Source: Sulfoacidibacillus ferrooxidans (GTDB taxonomy: Bacteria; Bacillota; Bacilli; Alicyclobacillales; SLC66). From it: a stretch of 64,000 nt of DNA. Each line of letters opens with the position of its first letter. Position 1 is the stretch's first letter. Where the stretch lies: contig NZ_JALBUF010000004.1 of NCBI RefSeq assembly GCF_022606465.1, positions 124,001 to 188,000 on the forward strand, given 5' to 3'. Below the pieces are notes generated by a model. That model was not told the DNA's origin. It did not search any database and was given only the letters and a program-made list of their open reading frames with translations. Position numbers and translations under genes: made by a program. This document shows, in pieces, positions 55,195-62,970 of this stretch.

Positions 55195-55908
55195 TCACGG
55201 TTCGTTCTGAATATCCACTCCTGCTCGGATGATCTCTTCACGCATGACTTGTGTCATCGTGTGGAGGGTGTCTGCAGGTGGATGGAGGTGTTGTTCAATC
55301 AATGCAAGGGCTATCTCAAATCCATCGGGACTGGCTAGTGTGGTGATCGCTTTGCGATATTGTTCGCGGTACTGATCGACGATGCATGGATTGGTATGGC
55401 GAATATGATGTACGCCGCACAGTGTAAGTTGACCGTGGTCTATGCGCCCCCAGTTGTCATAGCCTAATCGCTCGCAAAACTGCGTAAAGGGCGGATGCGT
55501 GACAATCATCGTGACTTTTTTCGTTTGCAGGGCTTCGAAACGCTGCGGTGTTCCACCAACCTCGACTACGTCATAGCGCAGCGTGGGACGGTGTTCTTCT
55601 AACCAAGCATACGCTAATTTTCCGAAGCCTGACCGCGCGTTATCGACGCCAAGGCGATGATCGGCAACCTCGCCAGATGTGGCCATGAGGGACAATGGGC
55701 CGACAGTTCCTGAAAGGAAGGGAACTAATCCGGAGGCATCGTCGAGTGCTAAGTTGTCAGGGGATGTATGGATGATGTCGACGAGCTGATCTTGAATGGC
55801 GGCGATCTGTTCATCACGGGATTTTGTATACACAAGTTCTACGTCCTGCATCATGTACAGTGGTAGATTATGCGCACCTGGAAAGACCATGGCGCGTATT
55901 GGTTTCAT
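55195..55908 (-). CDS. Solute-binding-protein-like cytosolic protein
   Basis: About 237 residues without signal peptide. IRAMVFPGAHNLPLYMMQDV, VDIIHTSPDNLA, GPLSLMATSGEV and the pattern FGKLAYAWLEEH resemble ABC-type nitrate/sulfonate/thiamine-precursor binding proteins (NMT1/SsuA-like, two-lobed periplasmic fold). Without export it may be a ligand sensor rather than a transporter part. ATG at 55923 opens the frame, but GGGAGG sets the start at ATG 55908. It lies 81 bp after the response-regulator gene in the same direction, so it is likely the last gene of that operon. Confidence 0.62.
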   Translation of the reverse strand: MKPIRAMVFPGAHNLPLYMMQDVELVYTKSRDEQIAAIQDQLVDIIHTSPDNLALDDASGLVPFLSGTVGPLSLMATSGEVADHRLGVDNARSGFGKLAYAWLEEHRPTLRYDVVEVGGTPQRFEALQTKKVTMIVTHPPFTQFCERLGYDNWGRIDHGQLTLCGVHHIRHTNPCIVDQYREQYRKAITTLASPDGFEIALALIEQHLHPPADTLHTMTQVMREEIIRAGVDIQNEP

Positions 55909-55989
55909 ATGATTGCCTCCCATCCTTCGATGTGTATGAGCTAAGTCTAGTATAACGCTTTCTCTTGGCCCGCTATAGTTTAAGAATGG

Positions 55990-56601
55990 TTATGATTGAT
56001 CATGCGAATGTGCATAGAGCGCCGCTTGTGTGCGATCTTCGAGGTGAAGTTTGGCGAGAATTTGACTGACGTGTTTTTTCACGGTGTATTCTGTGATGTA
56101 GAGGGATTCTGCGATAGCGCGATTGCTCTTGCCAAGACTGAGTTGGGTGAGCACCTCGCGTTCTTTGCTTGTGAGTGCTTCTAGAAGATGAGGCTGACTA
56201 TCTTCTTCCCAAGCTAAAAATAAGGGATCGACGTATCGACGGCCTCTTGTGACAACTTTGATGGCATAGAGTAATTCTTCTGGTAACACTTCTTTTAAAG
56301 CATAGCCATCCACATGCAGTTTCATAGCGCGAGTAAAGTCGTGTCGACTGATGGACGAGGTGAGAATCATATAACGACACGTTGTTGCATGTGGTCGGCA
56401 TGATGCAATGACGTCTAACCCAGACTCTGCCCCTAGTTTGAGGTCGACAAGCATGAGATCAGGTGATTCCTGGATTACGGCGTTCAGTGCCTGTGCACCT
56501 GTGCTTGCTTCGATGACGCTTGTCACCTCTGGTACTGAAGAGAGTACGGCGATGAGTCCTGCACGGACAAGTGGATGATCATCGACTATGACAATACGCA
56601 T
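55990..56601 (-). CDS. NarL/LuxR-family response regulator
   Basis: 203 residues. Receiver domain 1-120 with VDDHPLVRAG, phospho-acceptor Asp53 in LMLVDLKLG and Lys near 104 in YALKEV. C-terminal LuxR-type HTH at about 140-200 (LTSKEREVLTQLSLGKSNRA, ITEYTVKKHVSQIL). Start codon overlaps the histidine-kinase gene by 16 bases, so they are translated together and form a pair. It probably controls the DUF1102/DUF5305 locus, inferred from context only. Confidence 0.95.
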   Translation of the reverse strand: MRIVIVDDHPLVRAGLIAVLSSVPEVTSVIEASTGAQALNAVIQESPDLMLVDLKLGAESGLDVIASCRPHATTCRYMILTSSISRHDFTRAMKLHVDGYALKEVLPEELLYAIKVVTRGRRYVDPLFLAWEEDSQPHLLEALTSKEREVLTQLSLGKSNRAIAESLYITEYTVKKHVSQILAKLHLEDRTQAALYAHSHDQS

Positions 56602-58409
56602 GATGTGATCTCCTTAGCGATTAGTGTCGTTGTCTCATGGTTGAATTCCAGTGGCAGATATACATTGATCTGCGTGCCATGGCCGATTGTGCTATCGATC
56701 GAGACAGATCCACCGCAATTTTGCACGGAGTGAACGATATTGTGAAGTCCTAGGCCATAGTGCTTTTCAGGAAGAAGTGTGGTTACCTGGTATGCATCAA
56801 AACCGCATCCATTGTCAGTGATCACAAGGTGTACTTCTCTAGGTAGAGTAGCTAGATGCACATCAATGGAGCTACATCCACCGTGCCTTACAGCATTGCC
56901 ACATGCCTCTAGGATGACGCGGTAGAGCACTTTCGCAAGATGATCGTGAATGAGACTGAGATCCCCATTCACGTTGAACTGGGCATCGATGTTTTGTAGG
57001 TCGCGTAGGTGGTCGAGATATGTTTTTATATCATTTTTCCATGAATTCCTATCATCAGAAAGTCCACTTAATTGGTTGATCGATCGACGGAAATCTTGAA
57101 TGCAGGCGTTTGCTGTATCCTGAATGACAAGAAGCTTGTTTTTTAGCTTCAGTATATCAAGCGGTGATTGATTTGCAGTCAACCCATGTAATGCGTATAC
57201 GATGCTAAACAGACGTTGTGAAACATGATCGTGCATCTCCCGTGCAATGCGGTTCTGTTCTTGTGCAACGAGGAGCTTACCAGTAATGTGTTCATAGGTA
57301 AAGCGTTCAATGACAGCAGAAGCAAATTCAAGTAGTACATCTAGTGATCGAACGTCCGCCTCTTCTAAGGAGAAAGGGGTTTGACTAAAGATAGCGATGA
57401 GTTGACGGGACTCCCCTTTTATGCCTCTTGAGCGTAGTGTATAAAAAGGCGTTTGCTGTTCTTTAGGTGAGAGGAGATGTATATCTCCCCGGCACCATGT
57501 CGCTAGTAGGTCATCCACTTTTTGCTGGAGTGTATGCTGATCAATGTCTTCTGGTTGTGCAATCGAAAGTACATGATAACAGACGGACTCTTGTTCTGAC
57601 GCAAACACAGCCGATGCACAGCCGATGAGTTCTATAGCCGTTTTTGCGAAAAGCTCGCATAGGCAAGATGGATTTTCTGCATAGTTCATTTCACTCATAG
57701 TTTGATAAAGTGTCATGACTTGACGCAATAGATGCTCTGTGCGCGTATGTTCTGTGTGCAATTGTTGATTCATTCGATGTAATTCTTTTGTTTGCGCTTG
57801 TAGTAAGTGTTGTCTTGCTTCTAACTCTCGTGCGAGGCGGGTGTAGAGATGAAACAGTACTGTCACTAGAATTGCAACAAGTATAAGGCCGGATTCATTT
57901 GAAAAAAGTTGCTTTGGTAAGAAGGTATGAGGTGTACGTGCAGAAAAATCAAAGAGCACGGTACCGGTCAATATATAGATTGCAAAGTTCATCCAGCTTT
58001 CATACATAGAAAGTAGAGTCGCAGCCATAAATACAGAATTGAGTGCGTACCAAACAAATGGACTGGAAAATCCACCTGTTTCCATCACGAGAAGAAGTAC
58101 ACCGAGAGTTTCTATACTTATGAGTGCGCGGATGATACCTGGCGTTTGTTGATGTCTTCGATACATACCTGTTACGGCAAGGTTTTCAATGAGTAGACAA
58201 AAGACGACAAGCAACTTCACCCAAATGGGGGCCTGTGGTTGACCGATGACATAAAAACAAGAAATGATGAGGAATGACAGGTATCGATAAATATAGGCGA
58301 TCCCCTGTTGATCGTTTCCTTTTGTAATAGATAAAGGGACACGCCACGTGGCGTTAAATAGTCGTTGAGCGTTATTCCAAATTCGGCTCATTTGTTCTGA
58401 TGCCTCCAA
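56586..58409 (-). CDS. Membrane sensor histidine kinase (HisKA_3 type)
   Basis: 607 residues. Residues about 35-190 have five or six transmembrane segments; a coiled coil follows (about 190-225, ARELEARQHLLQAQTKELHR); about 235-370 is GAF-like; about 385-450 is the HisKA_3 dimerisation domain with phospho-acceptor His393 in REMHDHVSQRL; the ATPase domain has EACGNAVRHGG (N box), TDNGCGFD (G1) and HYGLGLHNI (G2). Typical of NarX/LiaS/DegS-type kinases that pair with LuxR-type regulators. Overlaps the DUF5305 gene by 38 bases and the regulator by 16. The signal is unknown; cell-envelope state is a reasonable guess. Confidence 0.93.
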   Translation of the reverse strand: MEASEQMSRIWNNAQRLFNATWRVPLSITKGNDQQGIAYIYRYLSFLIISCFYVIGQPQAPIWVKLLVVFCLLIENLAVTGMYRRHQQTPGIIRALISIETLGVLLLVMETGGFSSPFVWYALNSVFMAATLLSMYESWMNFAIYILTGTVLFDFSARTPHTFLPKQLFSNESGLILVAILVTVLFHLYTRLARELEARQHLLQAQTKELHRMNQQLHTEHTRTEHLLRQVMTLYQTMSEMNYAENPSCLCELFAKTAIELIGCASAVFASEQESVCYHVLSIAQPEDIDQHTLQQKVDDLLATWCRGDIHLLSPKEQQTPFYTLRSRGIKGESRQLIAIFSQTPFSLEEADVRSLDVLLEFASAVIERFTYEHITGKLLVAQEQNRIAREMHDHVSQRLFSIVYALHGLTANQSPLDILKLKNKLLVIQDTANACIQDFRRSINQLSGLSDDRNSWKNDIKTYLDHLRDLQNIDAQFNVNGDLSLIHDHLAKVLYRVILEACGNAVRHGGCSSIDVHLATLPREVHLVITDNGCGFDAYQVTTLLPEKHYGLGLHNIVHSVQNCGGSVSIDSTIGHGTQINVYLPLEFNHETTTLIAKEITSCVLS

Positions 58410-59496
58410 AGTCTAGTGGGAATGAGCTTTGCTTAGTGTGCACATTCCCACCTTCATCTTCTGTATATACATAGGCACAGTCTCCGTCAATGGCTACATA
58501 GCGAAGTGCAGCATCTCCCGTACACTCGCGCAAGATGGGAACGTCGCGATCTAATGCTAAACGGACTAGTGAAGCAAGGGAATCAAGTGTAATGACAAAG
58601 GAATGGCCAAAATTCACAGTTTGGCTAAGATGAAAGATGCGATCGCGATGGCGTTTTTCCAATCGTTCCGATGGTTTTGATCCTATGCCTACTTGCAATT
58701 TGCGATATGGCCATAGTAAGATAAGAAGGGCTACCAAGAGTATTCCAAACAGAGATCCTAACCCTGTCCTTGCAAGGGGGATAGGGAGTGTCCAACCAAA
58801 GAGGTGAAATGTGTTTGGAGTTATGGAAGAGAGGGTGAAGGAGACAGGTATACTATTGGTCAGTGAACTCTGTACTTCTAACTCCTGGCCATTTTCCTGA
58901 AAAGAGAGTCCTGACACAGTGGGAATTTGTTCTGTCTGTCTATTGTAAGTCACTTCTCCCGCGATTTGTGGATCAAGTGTAATGGTGTAACTATCTGGGC
59001 TTATTTGTAATGCTTTTGTCATGTTGCTTGTAAACTCATTGATGGTAGCGAGGTTGATGGTGTAGGTTTCATTCCATAGAGTCCCACTTTTTTCATGAGT
59101 AACGATGGTTTGGGTGGATGCCACTGGGTAATCTTTTTCCCACATGTTTGGAGCGATGAGGCGTATGATGGGTGTTGAACTTAGATGTAGCGTCATCGGT
59201 TGATTGGCTAAGAAATTCATTTGCTCATGAATGACGAGTTGGCGCGTGATTGCAGTGAAGATAGTTCCATTTCCTGTGGTTGCACCTCCTTTAGGCAAAA
59301 GGGGATTGGGGGATTCGATTGGTTGATAGGAAAAAGATGTGGTGAGATTACCACTTACTTGGTTATCATTTTGAATCTGCATGGGTTGAGTCAGCACCAT
59401 CGACCATTCCGTGGCTGTTGTAATGCATAAGGCAGTTACTACTGTAATGGCAATGATATATGGCCACTTACGCTTTCCCTTTATCTTTCTTCTCAT
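58372..59496 (-). CDS. DUF5305-like membrane protein
   Basis: 374 residues. N-terminal transmembrane helix (about 11-30, WPYIIAITVVTALCITTATE), an extracellular beta-rich region (about 40-245; SFSYQPIESPNP, GTIFTAITRQLVIHEQMNFL), a second helix (about 247-270, GLGSLFGILLVALLILLWPY) and a cytosolic domain with VTLDSLASLVRLALDRDVPI-like helices and a final AYVYTEDEG strand. Layout and motifs fit DUF5305, found beside SipW-like signal peptidases in archaea and some Firmicutes. It overlaps the histidine-kinase gene, so it may be part of the signalling unit or of the secretion complex. Confidence 0.65.
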   Translation of the reverse strand: MRRKIKGKRKWPYIIAITVVTALCITTATEWSMVLTQPMQIQNDNQVSGNLTTSFSYQPIESPNPLLPKGGATTGNGTIFTAITRQLVIHEQMNFLANQPMTLHLSSTPIIRLIAPNMWEKDYPVASTQTIVTHEKSGTLWNETYTINLATINEFTSNMTKALQISPDSYTITLDPQIAGEVTYNRQTEQIPTVSGLSFQENGQELEVQSSLTNSIPVSFTLSSITPNTFHLFGWTLPIPLARTGLGSLFGILLVALLILLWPYRKLQVGIGSKPSERLEKRHRDRIFHLSQTVNFGHSFVITLDSLASLVRLALDRDVPILRECTGDAALRYVAIDGDCAYVYTEDEGGNVHTKQSSFPLDFGGIRTNEPNLE

Positions 59497-59512
59497 CTGA
59501 ACACCCTTCTTT

Positions 59513-60100
59513 CTAAGACAAAATTCTATAGGAATATGTGATCGTCGCTCCTCCGCCCAGCCAGGAGAAGGTAAAGGTTAGTGGTATCGATGTGGGCACG
59601 GATGCATTTGGATAGAGAATGTGTACTTTGAAATTTTCCTGTGTATTTGGATAAATGGTAGGTTGTGTCATTAACTGTACAGTAAAATTCGTATCTGCAG
59701 GTGCACTTACGCTCTCTATGCTTATATTTTGCAGCTGGTGATTGTTCACCATAAAGGTAATTGTAGCGTGATATGGGGGCGAAGAAGTAGATGATGGCTC
59801 CGCTGTTTTAGCAGAGGCAGACTGAGTGTATGCCTTAGTATTTGATGTAGAAGAAGTCACGGGCACAGTAGGATACAGAGTGATCGTATACGGATCATAT
59901 GATGGCGTGACTGTTGGCTGTTTTGGTTGTGTCGTATCTGCAGTGATCGTGGGTGTTGTGATTAACGCATCTCTTCCACGAACGATAGAAACGAGATTTT
60001 GTGATTGGACACTTGCTATACTATAGCTCGTGCTTTGTTGCAGTATGGCTAATCCGACGACGCTACATAGACTTAATGTTACCAGGTATACACCTTTCAC
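59513..60100 (-). CDS. Secreted hypothetical protein, first gene of the signalling operon
   Basis: About 195 residues. N-terminal signal peptide or anchor (GVYLVTLSLCSVVGLAILQQ), a Thr/Pro/Ser-rich linker (about 45-105) and a C-terminal beta-sandwich-like domain (ATITFMVNNHQLQNISIESV, IPLTFTFSWLGGGATITYSY). An upstream ATG at 60121 is in frame, but the GGGGGG run sits between it and GTG at 60100, making 60100 the likely start. The DUF5305 gene follows 16 bp later. No known family recognised; position suggests a minor subunit or envelope sensor. Confidence 0.6.
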   Translation of the reverse strand: MKGVYLVTLSLCSVVGLAILQQSTSYSIASVQSQNLVSIVRGRDALITTPTITADTTQPKQPTVTPSYDPYTITLYPTVPVTSSTSNTKAYTQSASAKTAEPSSTSSPPYHATITFMVNNHQLQNISIESVSAPADTNFTVQLMTQPTIYPNTQENFKVHILYPNASVPTSIPLTFTFSWLGGGATITYSYRILS

Positions 60101-60143
60101 ATACATCCCCCCGTCATACAAGACGATCTCTCTTTATCAACAC

Positions 60144-60219
60144 AAAAAGACCCGAGTTCATAACTGGGTCGGTTGCGCCACTTGCTCCATGTAATCTCAG
60201 GCGCCCACATCAGATTACA
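60144..60219 (-). ncRNA. Candidate leader RNA: H-type pseudoknot plus terminator
   Basis: Read on the minus strand, TGTAATCT (60219-60212) pairs with AGATTACA (60197-60190). The loop contains GCGCC, which is complementary to GGCGC (60179-60175) downstream, giving an H-type pseudoknot. It is followed at once by GACCC...GGGTC and TTTTT (60170-60144), an intrinsic terminator 44 nt before the GTG start of the five-gene operon. This is the layout of a transcription-attenuation riboswitch or protein-binding leader. It matches no riboswitch class I can recall. Confidence 0.45.
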
Positions 60220-60317
60220 CTTCATTGCTTCCCTATATATGTAGTCAATCACATACCATACTGTATTCATCAAATGTCCACTTTTGCCTAGTCAAAATAT
60301 ATTTCTTTTGAAGGTAT

Positions 60318-60352
60318 AAACTGGTGTAGTCGGTAATCGACTACACCAGTTT
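60318..60352 (-). terminator. Perfect hairpin terminator after the DUF1102-like gene
   Basis: AAACTGGTGTAGTCG (60318-60332) and its exact complement at 60338-60352 form a 15-bp stem with a 5-base loop, about 50 bp beyond the minus-strand stop codon. Confidence 0.85.
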
Positions 60353-60399
60353 GACCGCTTATGGAGTGGGTCTTGTAGATGTAAGTAGGAGGGATTCGC

Positions 60400-61191
60400 T
60401 TATGCTGATGGTTGACTGATAATTGCAGGTGATGCAGGTGGTGCAGGTGGTGCAGGTGGTGCAGGTGGTACAGGTGGTACAGGTGGTACATTGTTATTGC
60501 CAATTGCAGCAGATGTGCCAACAACAGCGCCAACATAGATGCTACTTTCTAAAGCAGATGAAGTAACTGGCATGTCTCCTATGTTGATGTCCACATCTAC
60601 CCATTCAGATTGACCACTACTTAGAGGCTGTAGTGCTACACTTGAGCCATTCGTCCATGTTTCAGTTGGTCCACTATTATTTTGGTTCATTGGTATTGGC
60701 TTTAGTAAATTCCAATTCGCATTTTTAGATAGCTCTAACAATGAATTTGGACCGTTTAGTACTGACATAGCTGGATTTGCAGTTGAAGCAGTAGATGAGG
60801 CTATATAAGTAGAAACCGCGCCTGTGCTTTGGCTGAATGCTTGGCTATATGCTTGGCTGATGTAGGGAGTAATTGTTTGACTGGTGTTATTGGTAATTTC
60901 AAATAAATGTCTCCATACGTACGATGAGTTTGGCTGTAAACCGAAGGAGCTCCCATTACCGTTATCAAAGTTAAATACAAGACTACCATTTTTATCCGAT
61001 ACTGTATTATCTGCGTTGGAAGAATTGGTACCAGGTTTTAGCGCTAATAATGCAGCGCTGGTATCAACAACACTGAGTGTTGACTGATTTTCTACGCTTG
61101 CAGTGCTGTATGAATAGCCTGCCATCAAGCTTGCTAGACCGAGTGCCGATCCTACTAGTACAAAACTACGTGTCATTCTGGGACGAATCAC
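60400..61191 (-). CDS. DUF1102/TasA-like fibre protein candidate
   Basis: About 263 residues. N-terminal signal sequence (SFVLVGSALGLASLMAGYSY) followed by STASVENQSTLSVV and DTSAALLALKPG, then GSLVFNFDNGNGSSFGLQPN and HLFEITNNTSQTITPYI. This order (Ala/Ser-rich cleavage zone, acidic first strand, F-x-I-x-N) is that of archaeal DUF1102 proteins and resembles the TasA/CalY/archaeal bundling pilin group, processed by SipW-like peptidases. The C-terminus is a Pro-Pro-Ala repeat encoded by 9-bp tandem repeats. Upstream ATG codons exist, but GGAGGGG points to GTG at 61191. The SipW-like gene is divergent, 239 bp away. Function as a fibre subunit is inference. Confidence 0.62.
   Translation of the reverse strand: MIRPRMTRSFVLVGSALGLASLMAGYSYSTASVENQSTLSVVDTSAALLALKPGTNSSNADNTVSDKNGSLVFNFDNGNGSSFGLQPNSSYVWRHLFEITNNTSQTITPYISQAYSQAFSQSTGAVSTYIASSTASTANPAMSVLNGPNSLLELSKNANWNLLKPIPMNQNNSGPTETWTNGSSVALQPLSSGQSEWVDVDINIGDMPVTSSALESSIYVGAVVGTSAAIGNNNVPPVPPVPPAPPAPPAPPASPAIISQPSA
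60425..60490. repeat. 9-bp tandem repeats (GGTGGTGCA / GGTGGTACA)
   Basis: About seven units encoding the Pro-Pro-Ala/Pro-Pro-Val tail of the DUF1102-like protein. Slippage would change tail length in frame. Confidence 0.9.
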
Positions 61192-61430
61192 TGTAACCCC
61201 TCCGATAGTTTCTCTATTTGCTTGCGATGTCATTGTACGATGGATTAAAGCTGGATCTCGCACCGCATCAGTCTACTCTTTGCTTATTCATTTGCACCAT
61301 ACAGATACTCCTTTCGTACCATAGGGACTACTTCATTTGGCTACTTTTATCAGCCGTGTGCCTGACTGTGATGGGGTATACATATGATGATCTCTATAAA
61401 GAGAGTGGACTTTTTCTGGGAGGGTGTTCA

Positions 61431-62525
61431 ATGCGTAGTGTGCGAGTGGTCGTGAAAGGGGTTCTTTTGGTTATTGCTTTATTGTTGATGGTGGCAGGAA
61501 CGGGGACGTTTCTTCGTCATAAACCATTTCTACTGGAGGTAGAACGAACCAATAGTATGTATCCCCTTTTGCAACGTGGATACGTTGTATTACTTGTTCC
61601 TGTGACGTTACACACACAGCTTCATATCGGTGAGATTATCATGTATCATCCTCCTGTTGGTCCACTGTCTAAAGAGGGATTTATCGTTCATCGATTAGTA
61701 GGTGGCAATGCGAGAATGGGTTATATCACAAAGGGTGATCACAACTTGCTTTCTGATCAAGCGGCGATGCAAGCACCTCCTGTTCAACCAGCGTGGATTG
61801 TTAATCGAGTGGTGACAATCGGTGGGCGTCCGCTTGCTATACCGCTTGTGGGGTATCCAACATTGTGGTTGCAATCAGGTGCTGCCAAAAGGTTTTACTT
61901 TGTACCTATTATAGGTGCTCTTGTCGCGATTATTGTATCTACCGGAGGTATTCGCAAAAGGGAACGGCACAGGCGTTCACGGCGGTTGCGTCGTTATCAG
62001 GGATCTATTTTTTTGCTGAGTGGATTGACTCTGATGTTGATGATGGCGGCAATTATTATCAATTCATCTCAGACTGACGAAATTCCTTATGTCGTTTCAT
62101 TGCATCAAAATGGTGTTTTAAATGGTGGCGGGGTGGGGATTGTGCGCAAAGGCACGGTCATTCATCGTCCACTAGCAACGCTCAATAACTTTAGTGATTA
62201 TCCATCTGTTGCAACCATAACGGCAGAGGATCCACAATTGGTTTTTTCGGAAACGCAAGTGTGGTTACCTCCGCATGCGACAGCAACTCCAACGCTTACT
62301 TTAGATGCTAAGCACTTGGGATTCTATAAAAGTATAGTGCATATAGGCATTTTTCCGGGCATTTTGCCAGCTTCATGGATTGGATGGATTGCACATAGAA
62401 ATTATTGGCTGGCCGTTGTTGCTGTTTCATGTATACCTGGATTACCCTTCTTTATTTTCCCATTACTGCACAGCCGTATACGGCGCAACTCAATGCAACG
62501 TGTGAGGCGTTTGATCTTTGGATAA
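61431..62525 (+). CDS. SipW-like ER-type signal peptidase I with long C-terminal extension
   Basis: 364 residues. N-terminal helix (VVVKGVLLVIALLLMVAGTG), catalytic Ser42 in TNSMYPLLQRGYVVLLV, catalytic His87 in FIVHRLVGG and Asp103 in YITKGDHN. A His instead of Lys marks the Ser-His type found in the ER, archaea and SipW, which cuts TasA-like proteins. A second helix pair follows (about 160-215), and then an extra beta-rich extracellular domain (about 220-310) and a last membrane segment (about 315-350), so it is twice the size of SipW. Start at 61431 with SD GGGAGGG; the longer open frame upstream has no SD. Its likely client is the divergent DUF1102-like protein. Confidence 0.85.
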   Translation: MRSVRVVVKGVLLVIALLLMVAGTGTFLRHKPFLLEVERTNSMYPLLQRGYVVLLVPVTLHTQLHIGEIIMYHPPVGPLSKEGFIVHRLVGGNARMGYITKGDHNLLSDQAAMQAPPVQPAWIVNRVVTIGGRPLAIPLVGYPTLWLQSGAAKRFYFVPIIGALVAIIVSTGGIRKRERHRRSRRLRRYQGSIFLLSGLTLMLMMAAIIINSSQTDEIPYVVSLHQNGVLNGGGVGIVRKGTVIHRPLATLNNFSDYPSVATITAEDPQLVFSETQVWLPPHATATPTLTLDAKHLGFYKSIVHIGIFPGILPASWIGWIAHRNYWLAVVAVSCIPGLPFFIFPLLHSRIRRNSMQRVRRLIFG

Positions 62526-62623
62526 AACGGCGCATGATCGTTATAGTGGCTACTAGTTCCATGGTATAGTAGATTTATTATTGGATAATTGGTGCGTCAC
62601 GAATTCGTTCTAAGGGGTGCACG

Positions 62624-62893
62624 ATGAAGATTGTAGTGACTGGCGGAGCGGGGTTTATAGGAAGTAATTTTGTGCGGATGATGGTTTCGGAACAGAGTGA
62701 TGTGGAGGTTGTGACGTATGATGCGCTGACGTATGCGGGCAATCTTGCCAATCTTACGGGGATTATCCTCTCTGCGCACGATCGAGGCATCTTGTGGAAT
62801 GATCCAGCACTTGGCATTGATTGGCCGATAACGAAGCCGGTGTTGTCTGATAAGGATCGCCTGCACCCGTTGCTAGCAGATGCACAAGTGTGA
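62624..62893 (+). pseudogene. Fusion remnant: rfbB 5' end joined to rfbC 3' end
   Basis: Codons 1-45 equal intact RfbB ([20 protein letters not shown], then [13 protein letters not shown]), including the SD AAGGGGTGCACG. After GGGGATT the reading continues as RfbC ([20 protein letters not shown]) to the RfbC stop. Two deletions made it: rfbB to rfbC at GGGG-TT, and a second inside rfbC at GCAC, each with short shared sequence. The 3' end is nearly identical to 47296-47413. With the rfbA piece at 54954 it brackets the fibre/signalling locus. Confidence 0.92.
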
Positions 62894-62970
62894 GAATGTA
62901 TCCAATTGAGCATAGACTTTTATAGTGATTATACGCATACTAGATTCTAAGGATGTGAAGGAGTGGATTT

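Noticed and set aside
60144-60219. c-di-GMP-I riboswitch (suspected because of biofilm context)
   Set aside because: The GEMM core sequences and the paired GNRA loop/receptor layout are absent; only a pseudoknot and terminator are visible.
60001-60291. 96-codon plus-strand frame between the fibre gene and the signalling operon
   Set aside because: No SD, crosses the terminator and the candidate leader RNA, and overlaps the start of the minus-strand gene.
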